Below are positions 7,011 through 15,269 of a DNA stretch of 64,000 bases, piece by piece. Source of the DNA: DATLLJ01 sp035537875. Lineage in GTDB: Bacteria; Acidobacteriota; Vicinamibacteria; Vicinamibacterales; CAVVIG01. The position numbers were made by a program, and so were the translations under genes. Location of the stretch: the NCBI GenBank assembly GCA_035537875.1, contig DATLLJ010000024.1:8873-72872 (forward strand), given 5' to 3'. The notes under the pieces are model-generated. The model did no database searches and was not told where the DNA came from. It saw only the letters and a program-made list of their open reading frames with translations. Position 1 is the first letter of the stretch. Every line of letters starts with the position of its first letter.

Positions 7011-8183
7011 CGGCGATGCCCCCTGCGTGTTCATGTAGACCGCGTAAAGCGACTGCCCCGCCGTCATGAACAACCGGTTCCGTTTCGGCCCCCCGAACGC
7101 GACGTTCGCGCAGACCTCCGGAAGGCGGATGCGCCCCAGCAGCCTGCCGTCGGCCGACCAGACGGTGACGCCGCTGTACCCGACGTTGTTGCCGGCGTTG
7201 CTGCTGCACCACACATTGCCATACACGTCGGTGCGAACGCCGTCGGGGCCGCATCTGATCCCGTCGATCATGAAATCGGAAAACAGCCGGAGGTTCGCCG
7301 GCTTGTTCTCCGCGACGTCGGCGACCACCACGCCGCCGCGCGCGACGACGTACAGCTTGCTGTGGTCGGGTGAGAATGCGAGGCCGTTCCCATTGCCGCC
7401 GAGATCCTTCTGGCTGATGACGAGATCGACACGGCCGCTCGGATCGACGCGGTAGACATTCGAATCGAGCTCGCGCTTGATCACCCCCGCGCCGGCGGGC
7501 TGCCCCGCCTTCGCGTTCAGCAACCCCTGTGGATTGCTCGGCCCTCCCGGCGCGTCGACCATCCCTTCGTACAGCGACCCGCCGAACGGCGGATCGGTAA
7601 ACCACACGCTGCCGTCGGGATGGGGCACCACATCGTTCGGCGAGTTCAGCCGTTTGCCGTCGTACGCATCGGCGACAACGGTGATCGATCCATCGTGCTC
7701 GTAGCGGACGACGCGGCGCGCCGCGTGCTCGCACGAGAGCTGACGGCCCTGATGATCGAACGCGTTGCCGTTGCTGTTGTTCGATGGAGACCGGAACACG
7801 GTGACGCGTCCGTCGTCCTCCAGATAACGCATCTGACGGTTGTTGGGGATATCGCTCCAGACCAGGTAGCGCCCCTGGCTCGACCACGCCGGCCCCTCGC
7901 ACCAGAGCCCGCCGGTCCACAGCCGCTGAATCGGCGTGTTGCCGACGCGCAACGAGTTGAACGCCGGATCGAGCGTCAGGATATCGGGGTCCGGATAGGT
8001 GACGGGCGTCGCGCCGGGCGTGAAGTCTCGAGGCGGACTGGAAATCACCGTGGGCGGGCTCGTCCTTGCCGGAGCTGGAGGAGCGCCTTGCTGGGCGCCG
8101 GCGCGGGCCGTGGCGAACAATAGAACGCCGGCGGCTCCACCCATTTTCGTCAGTGCGTCGCGACGTGAGATCTCGTTTTTCAT
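7005..8183 (-). CDS. SMP-30/gluconolactonase-like exported protein
   Basis: This 392-residue protein starts with a Tat signal (SRRDALTKMGG, then a hydrophobic run to about 31) and continues as a six-bladed SMP-30/gluconolactonase-like propeller. Visible features are WCEGPAWSSQGRYLVWSDI, NSPNDVVPHPDGSVWFTDPPFG and GNGLAFSPDHSKLYV, which carry the usual Glu, Asn and Asp metal ligands. Family members hydrolyse sugar lactones or related esters; the substrate here is unknown. ATG 8183 is preceded at 7 nt by GGAGG. Its stop codon overlaps attC3, so it may be a long cassette gene or a resident gene beside the array. Confidence 0.85.
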   Translation of the reverse strand: MKNEISRRDALTKMGGAAGVLLFATARAGAQQGAPPAPARTSPPTVISSPPRDFTPGATPVTYPDPDILTLDPAFNSLRVGNTPIQRLWTGGLWCEGPAWSSQGRYLVWSDIPNNRQMRYLEDDGRVTVFRSPSNNSNGNAFDHQGRQLSCEHAARRVVRYEHDGSITVVADAYDGKRLNSPNDVVPHPDGSVWFTDPPFGGSLYEGMVDAPGGPSNPQGLLNAKAGQPAGAGVIKRELDSNVYRVDPSGRVDLVISQKDLGGNGNGLAFSPDHSKLYVVARGGVVVADVAENKPANLRLFSDFMIDGIRCGPDGVRTDVYGNVWCSSNAGNNVGYSGVTVWSADGRLLGRIRLPEVCANVAFGGPKRNRLFMTAGQSLYAVYMNTQGASPG

Positions 8184-8412
8184 CACAAACCTCCGGGTCG
8201 CATCCGAGGGAATCGCGAGCCGTGCGGACGGTGCGGGATCCGGTCGACCGCGGCTCCCAAATCATAGAAGAATCTCCGAGGGGAGCCGTGTGAAAACCTC
8301 GTGGACATCAGGCGGTGAGGACGGACGTCCGCCACCATCGACACAGGTTGCCGACCGTTTCAGCACCTGTTACTATCGCGGCTCGAGACCGGTATCAGTG
8401 GGGAGGAACGCG

Positions 8413-9528
8413 ATGAGAAGCGCTGTGATCGGCGTGTTCGGTACGGGCGTCGCCCTGCTCCTCGCGGTCGCACCCCTGTCGGCGCACCATTCGCCCGCCG
8501 CAAAATTCGACCCGGCGAAGCCCGTGAAGTTGAGCGGCGTCGTCACAAAGGTCGAATGGCTGAATCCTCACGTTCACGTCTTCATCGATGTGCCCAACAC
8601 GAACCCCCGCGAAAACTGGGCGATCGAGCTTGAAAGCACCGTCGACCTCCGGCGAAACGGCTGGAGTCGAGACACGGTCAAGGCCGGCGACGCCCTGACC
8701 GTGGAAGGAATGGCCGCCCGGGATGGCAGCACCACGGCTTGGGGCAACTCCGTTGTCGTCGCCGGGACGGGCAAACGGGTTTTCACGGTCACGCCGGCGG
8801 AGCCGCCCCGTGCCGAGGCTGGGCCAACTCCGCGTTGGCCCGACGGGAAGCCACGACTGGGTCCGCCGCCGGGGCAGGTCATGGGATATTGGGCCTTCCC
8901 GAGCGCGACGACGCTCATCGAGCAGGGCGCCAACGTGCAGGCCGATCAGTACGGCCTCCTGCGCAACCTCGCGGACATCGACAAAGTCGCGCCGTTTCAG
9001 CGCTGGGCCAGAGACCTGTACGAGCTACGGCAGCGAAACTTCCTCAAAGACGACCCGATGTTCGTCTTCTGCAAGGCGCAGTCTGGCCCGCGGCGTTTTC
9101 AGCTTCCGTACGGAGTGCAGTTTCTCGAGGAGCGGGAGCACGGTCGAATCCGGGTCATGTTTGGCGCCGGTAATCAGAACTGGTATTTCATCTACACCGA
9201 CGGGCGTCCTCTCTCGGCCCTCCCCAAGGAAAACGCCGACAATCCCCTGTACTGGGGCCGAGCGATGGGCAAATGGGACGGGGACACCTTCGTCGTTGAT
9301 TCGACTGGTTTCAACGACTCTTTCTGGTTCTCAAACGGCGGCCTGCCCCACACGCAGCAGCTCCACCTGATTGAGCGTTTTTCCCGGCCGGACTTGAATA
9401 CGCTCCGGTATGACGTCACGATCGACGATCCGGGCGCGTACACACGGACCTGGTCCAGCGGCTGGACACTAAAATGGGTCGCAAACGAAGAGCTTCCGCT
9501 ATACTATTGCCAGGATAATAGGCCGTAG
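8413..9528 (+). CDS. Fusion of AHHS (DUF6152-type) domain and WEGDTLV-family domain, secreted
   Basis: A signal peptide ends LSAHHS, so the mature N-terminus is predicted to be His-His-Ser. Residues to about 125 form the small beta-rich DUF6152-type domain (VVTKVEWLNPHVHVFIDV, NGWSRDTVKAGD). From about 150 the protein has the features of the WEGDTLV family: FCKAQSGPRRFQ, IYTDGRPL, GKWDGDTFVVDSTGF, QLHLIERF, DDPGAYTRTW and a terminal YYCQDN. Elsewhere in the window the two are separate neighbouring genes, so this fusion suggests they act together outside the cytoplasm. ATG 8413 follows GGGAGGA by five bases. It is first in a four-gene plus-strand operon. Function unknown. Confidence 0.8.
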   Translation: MRSAVIGVFGTGVALLLAVAPLSAHHSPAAKFDPAKPVKLSGVVTKVEWLNPHVHVFIDVPNTNPRENWAIELESTVDLRRNGWSRDTVKAGDALTVEGMAARDGSTTAWGNSVVVAGTGKRVFTVTPAEPPRAEAGPTPRWPDGKPRLGPPPGQVMGYWAFPSATTLIEQGANVQADQYGLLRNLADIDKVAPFQRWARDLYELRQRNFLKDDPMFVFCKAQSGPRRFQLPYGVQFLEEREHGRIRVMFGAGNQNWYFIYTDGRPLSALPKENADNPLYWGRAMGKWDGDTFVVDSTGFNDSFWFSNGGLPHTQQLHLIERFSRPDLNTLRYDVTIDDPGAYTRTWSSGWTLKWVANEELPLYYCQDNRP

Positions 9529-9551
9529 CCGCTTCAACAGGAGGACTGGTG

Positions 9552-9947
9552 ATGAGATCGCGACTTTTGTTCCTGGGTTTCGGTCTGCTCGTGGCGGCGG
9601 CGCCCGTTGTGGCGCACCATTCATTTGCGGCCGAGTTCGACGCCAACCAGCCGGTCACCATCAAGGGAAAAGTGACCAGGGTCGCCTGGACCAATCCACA
9701 CGTCTGGATCTACCTGAACGTGCAGGACGAGTCAGGCAAGCTGACCAACTGGGGTTTTGAGATGGGTGCCCCCCACCTCGTCCAGAACCGGGGATGGACC
9801 CGCACGACGGTGAAGATCGGCGACGAGCTCGTGGTCGTCGGGTCTCGCGCGAGGGATGGCAGCAACCGCATGAACGCGCGAAACGTGACGCTGGCGGCGA
9901 CCGGGAAGACTCTGGGCGCCGGCTCCAGCGAAACCACCACTCCCTGA
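9552..9947 (+). CDS. DUF6152-type small secreted protein
   Basis: The 131-residue protein has a signal peptide ending VVAHHSF and a short beta-rich domain with KVTRVAWTNPHVWIYLNV, WGFEMGAP and the RGWTRTTVKIGDELVVVGSRARDG segment. That pattern is the family signature and suggests an OB-like barrel. The His-His start of the mature protein and the NPH motif are conserved in all seven copies in the window. CAGGAGG at 9538-9544 precedes the ATG at 9552; a GTG three bases earlier is possible. Second gene of the operon. Role unknown. Confidence 0.8.
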   Translation: MRSRLLFLGFGLLVAAAPVVAHHSFAAEFDANQPVTIKGKVTRVAWTNPHVWIYLNVQDESGKLTNWGFEMGAPHLVQNRGWTRTTVKIGDELVVVGSRARDGSNRMNARNVTLAATGKTLGAGSSETTTP

Positions 9948-9976
9948 AGAGTCCGGGACTCCAAAGGAGGTTAGCG

Positions 9977-10852
9977 ATGCGGACGCGTCGTCTTCTCGCC
10001 GCATTCACCGCCACGTGTGTGCTCGTCCTCTTGCCTGTCCTGAGCCCGCTGTCGGCTCAGGGCGGTCGCAAGCCGGCCGCACCGTCGCGGCCTGCTCCCC
10101 GAACAGCGGACGGCAAGATCAACTTCGGATCGCCTCCGGGCGAAAAAGGCACCTGGGCCGGAGTTGACAACCGCATGCTGATGCCTGAGAAACCGGAGGA
10201 GGTCGGCCTGCGCGACGCCAACACGAGTCTCACTCCAGAGCCCGGGGCGTTCCCCAAACCCAAGTTCAGCGAGGTTCCCTTCCAGCCCTGGGCACGAGGG
10301 TTGTACCTCTTCCGGACGAAGAATGAGTTCGAGCCCTATACGAGGTGCAAACCGGCGGGCGGATCGCGGATGGTTGCCACCGCGTACGGGACCGACTTCA
10401 TCTACGTTCCCGAACAGCAACGCATCTACATCACGCAGACCGGTGGACCTCATTCTTTCCGGCCCATTTTCCTGGACGGCCGCCCTCATCCCACGGATCC
10501 GGATCCCAGCTACTACGGGCACTCCGTCGGCCACTGGGAGGGAGATACGCTGGTCATCGACACGGTCGGATTCAACGAGAGATCGTGGATAGACCATCGG
10601 GGTCTGCCGACCACTGAACAGCTTCACCTGACCGAGCGCATCACGCGCCCGGACTTCAACACGCTGCGCTACGAGATGACCATCGATGATCCGGGCGCCT
10701 ATACGAAGCCGTTTACGACCGGGATGTTCTTCAGGTGGTCGGCTGGCGCCGAGCAATTCGAGTTCCTCTGCCAGGACGGGAATCTCGCGCCGATTCTGAT
10801 GATTGGCGCGGAGAACAAGAAGCTGGAGCGCACAAGCCGCGTCGCTCCGTAG
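9977..10852 (+). CDS. Secreted WEGDTLV-family protein
   Basis: A 291-residue protein with a signal peptide to about residue 27 (SPLSAQ). Family marks are FQPWARGLY, the first conserved cysteine in TRCKPAGGSRMV, FLDGRPHPTDPDPSYYGHSVG, HWEGDTLVIDTVGFN, QLHLTERITRPD, TIDDPGAYTKPF and the second cysteine in FLCQDGN. AAAGGAGG precedes the ATG by six bases. It directly follows a DUF6152-type gene (30 nt), the recurrent pairing. No function is known to me for this family; a periplasmic ligand-binding or enzymatic role is inference. Confidence 0.78.
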   Translation: MRTRRLLAAFTATCVLVLLPVLSPLSAQGGRKPAAPSRPAPRTADGKINFGSPPGEKGTWAGVDNRMLMPEKPEEVGLRDANTSLTPEPGAFPKPKFSEVPFQPWARGLYLFRTKNEFEPYTRCKPAGGSRMVATAYGTDFIYVPEQQRIYITQTGGPHSFRPIFLDGRPHPTDPDPSYYGHSVGHWEGDTLVIDTVGFNERSWIDHRGLPTTEQLHLTERITRPDFNTLRYEMTIDDPGAYTKPFTTGMFFRWSAGAEQFEFLCQDGNLAPILMIGAENKKLERTSRVAP

Positions 10853-10866
10853 CGAGCGGAGGTCAG

Positions 10867-11265
10867 ATGCGCGTGAAGAGTTTCTGGTTCTCTTGTGTTT
10901 TCGCCTGCCTGACGCTGATCGCGGCGGCCCAGGAGGGTTACCCGCTCATCGGTACGTGGTCGGGTGAATGGTCGCCGTCCCCGAAAGTCCGGGACCAGGT
11001 ACTGGTCATCATGGACTATACGAGCACGACTCTCAGCGGGGTCATCAATCCGGGAGAGCCCGACGAAGCGCCGATCCGCGTCGGGACATTGGATTCGAGA
11101 AACTGGACCGTTCACCTCGAGGCAGAATACAAGGACCAGAAAGGCACCCCCGTCAAGATCGTCATCGACGGGAAGCTGGAAGACATCGGTTCCCACAACC
11201 GGACAATCACGGGCACGTGGACCCGCGGCAGCGACAAGGGCCAGTTCAAGCTCACCAGGGAATAA
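10867..11265 (+). CDS. Hypothetical secreted protein
   Basis: The 132-residue product has a signal peptide (MRVKSFWFSCVFACLTLIAAAQ) and a beta-rich body: PLIGTWSGEWSPSP, MDYTSTTLSGVINPGEPDEAPI, NWTVHLEAEYKD, VIDGKLEDIGSHNRTITGTWT. The repeated GTW strands suggest a small lipocalin-like or calycin-like barrel, as in many acidobacterial exported proteins, but I do not recognise a named family. GCGGAGG precedes the ATG at 10867, which lies 14 nt after the previous stop, so it is the last gene of the 8413-11265 operon. Confidence 0.75.
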   Translation: MRVKSFWFSCVFACLTLIAAAQEGYPLIGTWSGEWSPSPKVRDQVLVIMDYTSTTLSGVINPGEPDEAPIRVGTLDSRNWTVHLEAEYKDQKGTPVKIVIDGKLEDIGSHNRTITGTWTRGSDKGQFKLTRE

Positions 11266-11282
11266 CGTCGAGTTGAAACTTG

Positions 11283-11312
11283 CGTTACGTCCGCCTTCAG
11301 GCGGACGTAACG
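11283..11312. terminator. Perfect 13-bp inverted repeat after the operon
   Basis: CGTTACGTCCGCC and its exact complement are separated by TTCA, 17 nt after the stop of the last operon gene. It could form a strong hairpin. There is no T-run on either side, so intrinsic termination is uncertain; it may instead be a dispersed palindromic element. Confidence 0.5.
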
Positions 11313-11460
11313 GCGCGTCCTCTTCAACCCGCCGATCGCGTGATCGTTGTTGCTTCCCCCGCTGGTTCTTCCCTCCAACACCATCCCGTACGATACCAAT
11401 GCGACCCATACGGCTGCACCGATCAGGACCACGCGATCGGCGGGCATCGAGTTTTTGGCA

Positions 11461-11580
11461 TCAATGTACCGGGCGAACGTCCGGCGCGAATCTCACCGCA
11501 ACCCACTCCCCATCGAGCGCCGACGCCAGTCCTGCGGCGACGGCCAACGACGCCAACCACAACGCAATCCACTTTGTCAT
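11461..11580 (-). CDS. Small hydrophobic ORF, possibly a frameshifted stub
   Basis: ATG 11580 is preceded at 7 nt by GGAGG and opens a signal-like peptide (TKWIALWLASLAVAAGLASA) that stops after 39 codons. In another frame immediately downstream (about 11440-11320) a second hydrophobic stretch is open (VVLIGAAVWVALVSYGMVL). Together they could be one small membrane or exported protein broken by a frameshift. No family recognised. Apart from this and the palindrome, I see nothing in the 11266-11736 gap. Confidence 0.3.
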   Translation of the reverse strand: MTKWIALWLASLAVAAGLASALDGEWVAVRFAPDVRPVH

Positions 11581-11736
11581 GATGGCCTCCGGCAGCTTCA
11601 GCGGCTTGGTTCGCTTCTCTTAGACGTTTGATGCATCTGGGCGGTTGGATCGGCCCGCGTCAGCCTGGCCGCGTCTTATGGAGTGAGTGTCGGCCGCTCC
11701 ACACGGATTCGCGACGCAGGAACGTCAGCCCGACGC

Positions 11737-13380
11737 CTACTGTCTCAACGCGAAGCTGAAGAGCGCGTTCCCAGCCGCCACCGCGACGTACTGACGCCCG
11801 CCGACGGAGTAGCTCATCGGCCCTGACACCACGCGGCCGCCGAGGGCCGCTTTCCACAACAGCGCGCCGGTTCTGGCATCCAGCGCGTAGAAGTACCCTT
11901 CCCGCCCTCCGCTGAAGAGCACATTCGACGCCGTGGTGAGGACGCCGGCATCGGTGAAGTCGGTCATCTTGAATTCCCACTTCAACTCGCCCGTCCGCGC
12001 ATCCAGGGCGCGAACGGCGCCGTAGCCTTCGTCCTCTTTCGCGAAGTTGAGCAGTTGACCCGCCCTGACACCGGGCACCGTCGTCCGCGGTGCCCCGCCG
12101 CCGTACACGCGTCCTTCGACGTACTCGGCATCCTGCTTGACGTACTGCGAGGTGTAGTTCACCCAGGACGGAATGTAGAAGAAGCCCGTCTCCGGACTGA
12201 ACGATGGCGAATACCAGTTCGTTCCGCCTTGATTTCCGGGCGTGATGACAGTGCCCTCCCGACTCGGGACCATGCCAGGTACCCTGACAGGTCTGCCCTT
12301 CTCATCGAGGCGGCTCGCCCAATTCACTTCGACGAACGGCTTCCCCAGCAGAAACTCTCCTGTCGTCCGGTCCAAAACATAGAAGTACCCGTTGCGATTC
12401 GCCCACATCATCACCTTGCGCGGGAAGCCGGTCCACATGACGTCGGCGAGGACCGGGACCTGCACGGCATCGAAATCGAACTCGTCGTGCGGAGAGAACT
12501 GGAAATGCCACTTCAGCTTGCCGGTGTCGGCGTCCAGGGCGACCACCGAATTGCTGTACAAGTTGTCGCCGCCACGGCTGTCACCGTTCCAGTCGGGCCC
12601 AGGGTTTCCAATGCCCCAATAAGTGAGGTTCGACTCGGGATCGAAGGAGCCGGTGATCCACACCGATGCGCCGCCAATCTTCCAGGAGTCTCCCGCCCAC
12701 GTCTCGTTGCCTGGCTCGCCCTGGCCCGGGATCGTGTAGAACCGCCACGCTTCTTTGCCGCTTCGAGCGTCGAAGGCAGCGATGAACCCGCGAATGCCGT
12801 ATTCGCCGCCAGCAGTGCCGATGATGACCTTGTCCTTTACGACCAGCGGCGCAAGCGTGAACGCATAGCCGGCCTCCGGTCGTGCGCCGTCGACGGCGAT
12901 GTTCCAGAGCGGCTGCCCGTTCTTGGCATCGAGCGCCATCAATCGGCCGTCGATGGTCGCCATGAACAGTGACTCACCGAGGATCGCCAACCCTCGATTG
13001 ACCCGTCCACAGCAGGGACGCGACTGCGGTGAGGGGTTGTGCGCGTACGTCCAGAACACGCGCCCCGTGGCGGCATCCATTGCCACCACGTCGTTCGGCG
13101 CCTGGACCGTGTAGAGCACGCCGTCGACGACCAGCGACGTGGCCTCGTATTTCTCCAGCGATCGCGATTGGAATACCCACTGGAGCTCCAGGTTGCCGAC
13201 GTTCTGCGGTGTGATCTGCGTGAGGCGGCTGTGACGCTGGCTGTGGACGCTTCCGGAATAGCTCAGCCAGTTATGCGGCTCCTGATCGGCGCGGAGGATC
13301 CGATCGAAGGTCACCTGGGCCCGGAGCGAAGCGGCGGCGCAGACAACGACGAACAGCGGCAGCAGTCGACGCGCGGTCAT
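11737..13380 (-). CDS. PQQ-dependent alcohol dehydrogenase-like quinoprotein
   Basis: A 547-residue exported protein (signal to about 21) with the eight-bladed quinoprotein propeller: repeated W-motifs AMDAATGRVFW, AFDARSGKEAW, ALDADTGKLKW and ALDARTGELKW. It keeps RPCCGR, the vicinal cysteine pair that in methanol and ethanol dehydrogenases forms a disulfide over PQQ. The family oxidises alcohols in the periplasm and passes electrons to cytochrome c. Its start codon overlaps the stop of the upstream cytochrome c gene (ATGA), so the two are translationally coupled and the cytochrome is the likely acceptor. No fused heme domain. Confidence 0.9.
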   Translation of the reverse strand: MTARRLLPLFVVVCAAASLRAQVTFDRILRADQEPHNWLSYSGSVHSQRHSRLTQITPQNVGNLELQWVFQSRSLEKYEATSLVVDGVLYTVQAPNDVVAMDAATGRVFWTYAHNPSPQSRPCCGRVNRGLAILGESLFMATIDGRLMALDAKNGQPLWNIAVDGARPEAGYAFTLAPLVVKDKVIIGTAGGEYGIRGFIAAFDARSGKEAWRFYTIPGQGEPGNETWAGDSWKIGGASVWITGSFDPESNLTYWGIGNPGPDWNGDSRGGDNLYSNSVVALDADTGKLKWHFQFSPHDEFDFDAVQVPVLADVMWTGFPRKVMMWANRNGYFYVLDRTTGEFLLGKPFVEVNWASRLDEKGRPVRVPGMVPSREGTVITPGNQGGTNWYSPSFSPETGFFYIPSWVNYTSQYVKQDAEYVEGRVYGGGAPRTTVPGVRAGQLLNFAKEDEGYGAVRALDARTGELKWEFKMTDFTDAGVLTTASNVLFSGGREGYFYALDARTGALLWKAALGGRVVSGPMSYSVGGRQYVAVAAGNALFSFALRQ

Positions 13381-14138
13381 GGCTTGACCTGTCCTTTCAG
13401 CGAAACCAGGTAGCTGACCAGGTCTGCTACCTCCTCCGCGCTCAGCTTGCCTTTGTACGAAGGCATCGGCGAGGTATCGACGAATGCATACTCGCGCAGT
13501 TCCGATTTCTGAAACGACATGAGCCGCTCCTTGGCATCGAGAAGCTGCACGCTGAAGAGATCGTGATTCAGCAGCTGCCCGGTGGTCGTCGCACCGTCAC
13601 GTGTGACGACGCGGAACGACCGGTGGTTGGGGAGCACGACGGCCCCCGGATCGAGGATCGATCGTTCCAGTTCGACCGCACGCCGCTGCCCGCCGATGGT
13701 CGTGAGATCGGGTCCGGTCCGCGGTCCGATCCCGGCGACGCGATGGCAGCTTCCGCAGCTCCCCTTGCCGTCGAAAATGGCCTTGCCGCGGCCGGCATCG
13801 CCCGCCACCGACGTGCTCCGTTTCTCCGCAGCGATGGAGCGCAGGTACGCGACGATGTTACCGGCATTGACGGGGGAGACGTTGTTCGGGGGCATCGCCG
13901 TGTTCGGGATGCCCTTCATGATGATCGCCACGAGTTCTTCGTCGGTGGACGCACGCCTGAACTGCCCGCGCCCCAGGTCGACGCCGGCCACGCCGTCCCC
14001 GTCCGGCCCGTGACACGCGGCGCAGGTCGACAGAAACAGCCGTCCGCCGTTCTCCACGTCGGTCGCGGGGTACTCGTGTTGCGCAGGCAACGTGCCCGGC
14101 ACGAACAGGAGAGCGAGAGCCACAATCAGAGCTCGCAT
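13377..14138 (-). CDS. Two-heme cytochrome c, partner of the PQQ dehydrogenase
   Basis: The 253-residue protein has a signal peptide (to about 20) and two heme c sites: CAACH at about residue 38 and CGSCH near 130, each followed by a methionine-containing helix-rich domain. Between the second site and the C-terminus is a beta segment (FRVVTRDGATTTGQLL, SFQKSELREY) typical of heme proteins attached to acidobacterial quinoproteins, ending KLSAEEVADLVSYLVSLK. Start ATG 14138. Its TGA overlaps the ATG of the dehydrogenase by two bases. Periplasmic electron transfer is the likely role. Confidence 0.88.
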   Translation of the reverse strand: MRALIVALALLFVPGTLPAQHEYPATDVENGGRLFLSTCAACHGPDGDGVAGVDLGRGQFRRASTDEELVAIIMKGIPNTAMPPNNVSPVNAGNIVAYLRSIAAEKRSTSVAGDAGRGKAIFDGKGSCGSCHRVAGIGPRTGPDLTTIGGQRRAVELERSILDPGAVVLPNHRSFRVVTRDGATTTGQLLNHDLFSVQLLDAKERLMSFQKSELREYAFVDTSPMPSYKGKLSAEEVADLVSYLVSLKGQVKP

Positions 14139-14226
14139 GATGCACCGTCCTGGGTTTAACTGCACTTCGCTGTTTCGGCGAAGTCTAGCGCCGTTCTCAC
14201 CGTCTTGCCAGCCCGGAGTGTCGGCT

Positions 14227-15228
14227 CTATCCGGACCAGGCGGGCAGCTCCTCGGCGATGTACCGACGAACGATGGCGTCGACTCCTTCATCGCCGGGCA
14301 GGCCCAGGGCGCGCGCCCGGCTGACATCGAGGGCCCGCGGCCAGGTCGCCACTATCGCGGAAATCCGCGGATCATGTTCCCAGCGAACGCGCTCAGCGAC
14401 TCGAGACCCGGCGACTCGTGCCAGCGCGTCCACCATCTCCCCTGCCGTCACCGAGATTCCCGGTGCGTTCAGGATGCGGTTCGATCCAAGAACCTGGCCG
14501 GACAGATCATGGGCAGCGATGAGGCAATCGACCGCGGTTGCCGGCGAAGCCAGCCAGAGCCTCGTGTCGGGGGGCACCGGACACATCGCCTCCTCGTCGT
14601 TCAGCGGTTCCCGAATAATCGTGCTGGCGAACGAGGACGCCGCCGCGTTCGGACGGCCTGGCCGCACGCTGATCGTTGGCAGTCGAAGCACCCTTCCGTC
14701 GATGAAGCCCTTGCGCGTGTAATCGTTGATCAGCAACTCGCCGATCGCCTTCTGCATCCCGTAGGACGACTGCGGCGCGACAGCGGCGTCCTCGGGCACG
14801 ACGTCAGGTAATGTCCCGCCATATACGGCAATCGAGCTGGTAAAGATCACCGTGGGACGAAGCGGTCGCGACGCCCTGCCCGGACCGACCCGACAGACGT
14901 CGAGCAAGAGCCTCGTCGCGTCGACGTTGATTCGCATCCCCAGGTCGAAGTCAGCCTCCGCCTGACCGCTGACGACCGCCGCGAGATGAAAGACTGATGC
15001 CGTGTCGTCGGCGACGACACGTTCGATCAGGTCCGCATCGGCGATGTCTCCGGTGACGGCGACGACTCGGGGATCCGAAAACGCAACGGGCGGGGCCATG
15101 TCGACGAGCGTCATTCGCTCGATCGTCTCGTCGCGGCCGTCTCTCCCGCGAAGCCTGCCGCGCGTCAAAAGCGCCCAAGCCAATCGCGTTCCCAGGAATC
15201 CGGCGCCACCCGTGATGACGACTCTCAT
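14227..15228 (-). CDS. denD: NAD-dependent epimerase/dehydratase, D-erythronate dehydrogenase-like
   Basis: This 333-residue short-chain dehydrogenase has the NAD motif GGAGFLG (7-13), HLAAVVSGQAE, and the active-site YGMQK. The arrangement VSGQAEADFDLGMRINVDATR and RLPTISVRPGRPNAAASSF is what I associate with DenD, which oxidises D-erythronate at C2. It is divergently arranged from an ACS-type organic-anion transporter 41 nt away, which would fit uptake plus first oxidation of a sugar acid. Substrate assignment is inference; other sugar-acid dehydrogenases are possible. Confidence 0.8.
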   Translation of the reverse strand: MRVVITGGAGFLGTRLAWALLTRGRLRGRDGRDETIERMTLVDMAPPVAFSDPRVVAVTGDIADADLIERVVADDTASVFHLAAVVSGQAEADFDLGMRINVDATRLLLDVCRVGPGRASRPLRPTVIFTSSIAVYGGTLPDVVPEDAAVAPQSSYGMQKAIGELLINDYTRKGFIDGRVLRLPTISVRPGRPNAAASSFASTIIREPLNDEEAMCPVPPDTRLWLASPATAVDCLIAAHDLSGQVLGSNRILNAPGISVTAGEMVDALARVAGSRVAERVRWEHDPRISAIVATWPRALDVSRARALGLPGDEGVDAIVRRYIAEELPAWSG

Positions 15229-15269
15229 TCGGTCCTCAGCTGCTGAGCCTGTAGACTGTGCTGTCCATC

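Noticed and set aside
6238..8265. A 675-codon minus-strand open frame spanning the methyltransferase and most of the SMP-30 gene
   Set aside because: Its first two thirds are arginine-rich out-of-frame sequence of the SMP-30 gene. Only the last part, after the attC site, is a real protein.
8184..8412. An attC upstream of the SMP-30 gene that would make it a full cassette
   Set aside because: No paired cores found; the SMP-30 gene may be resident rather than mobile.
13563..14159. A 198-codon plus-strand open frame
   Set aside because: It is antisense to the cytochrome c gene, which has two heme motifs and a signal peptide.
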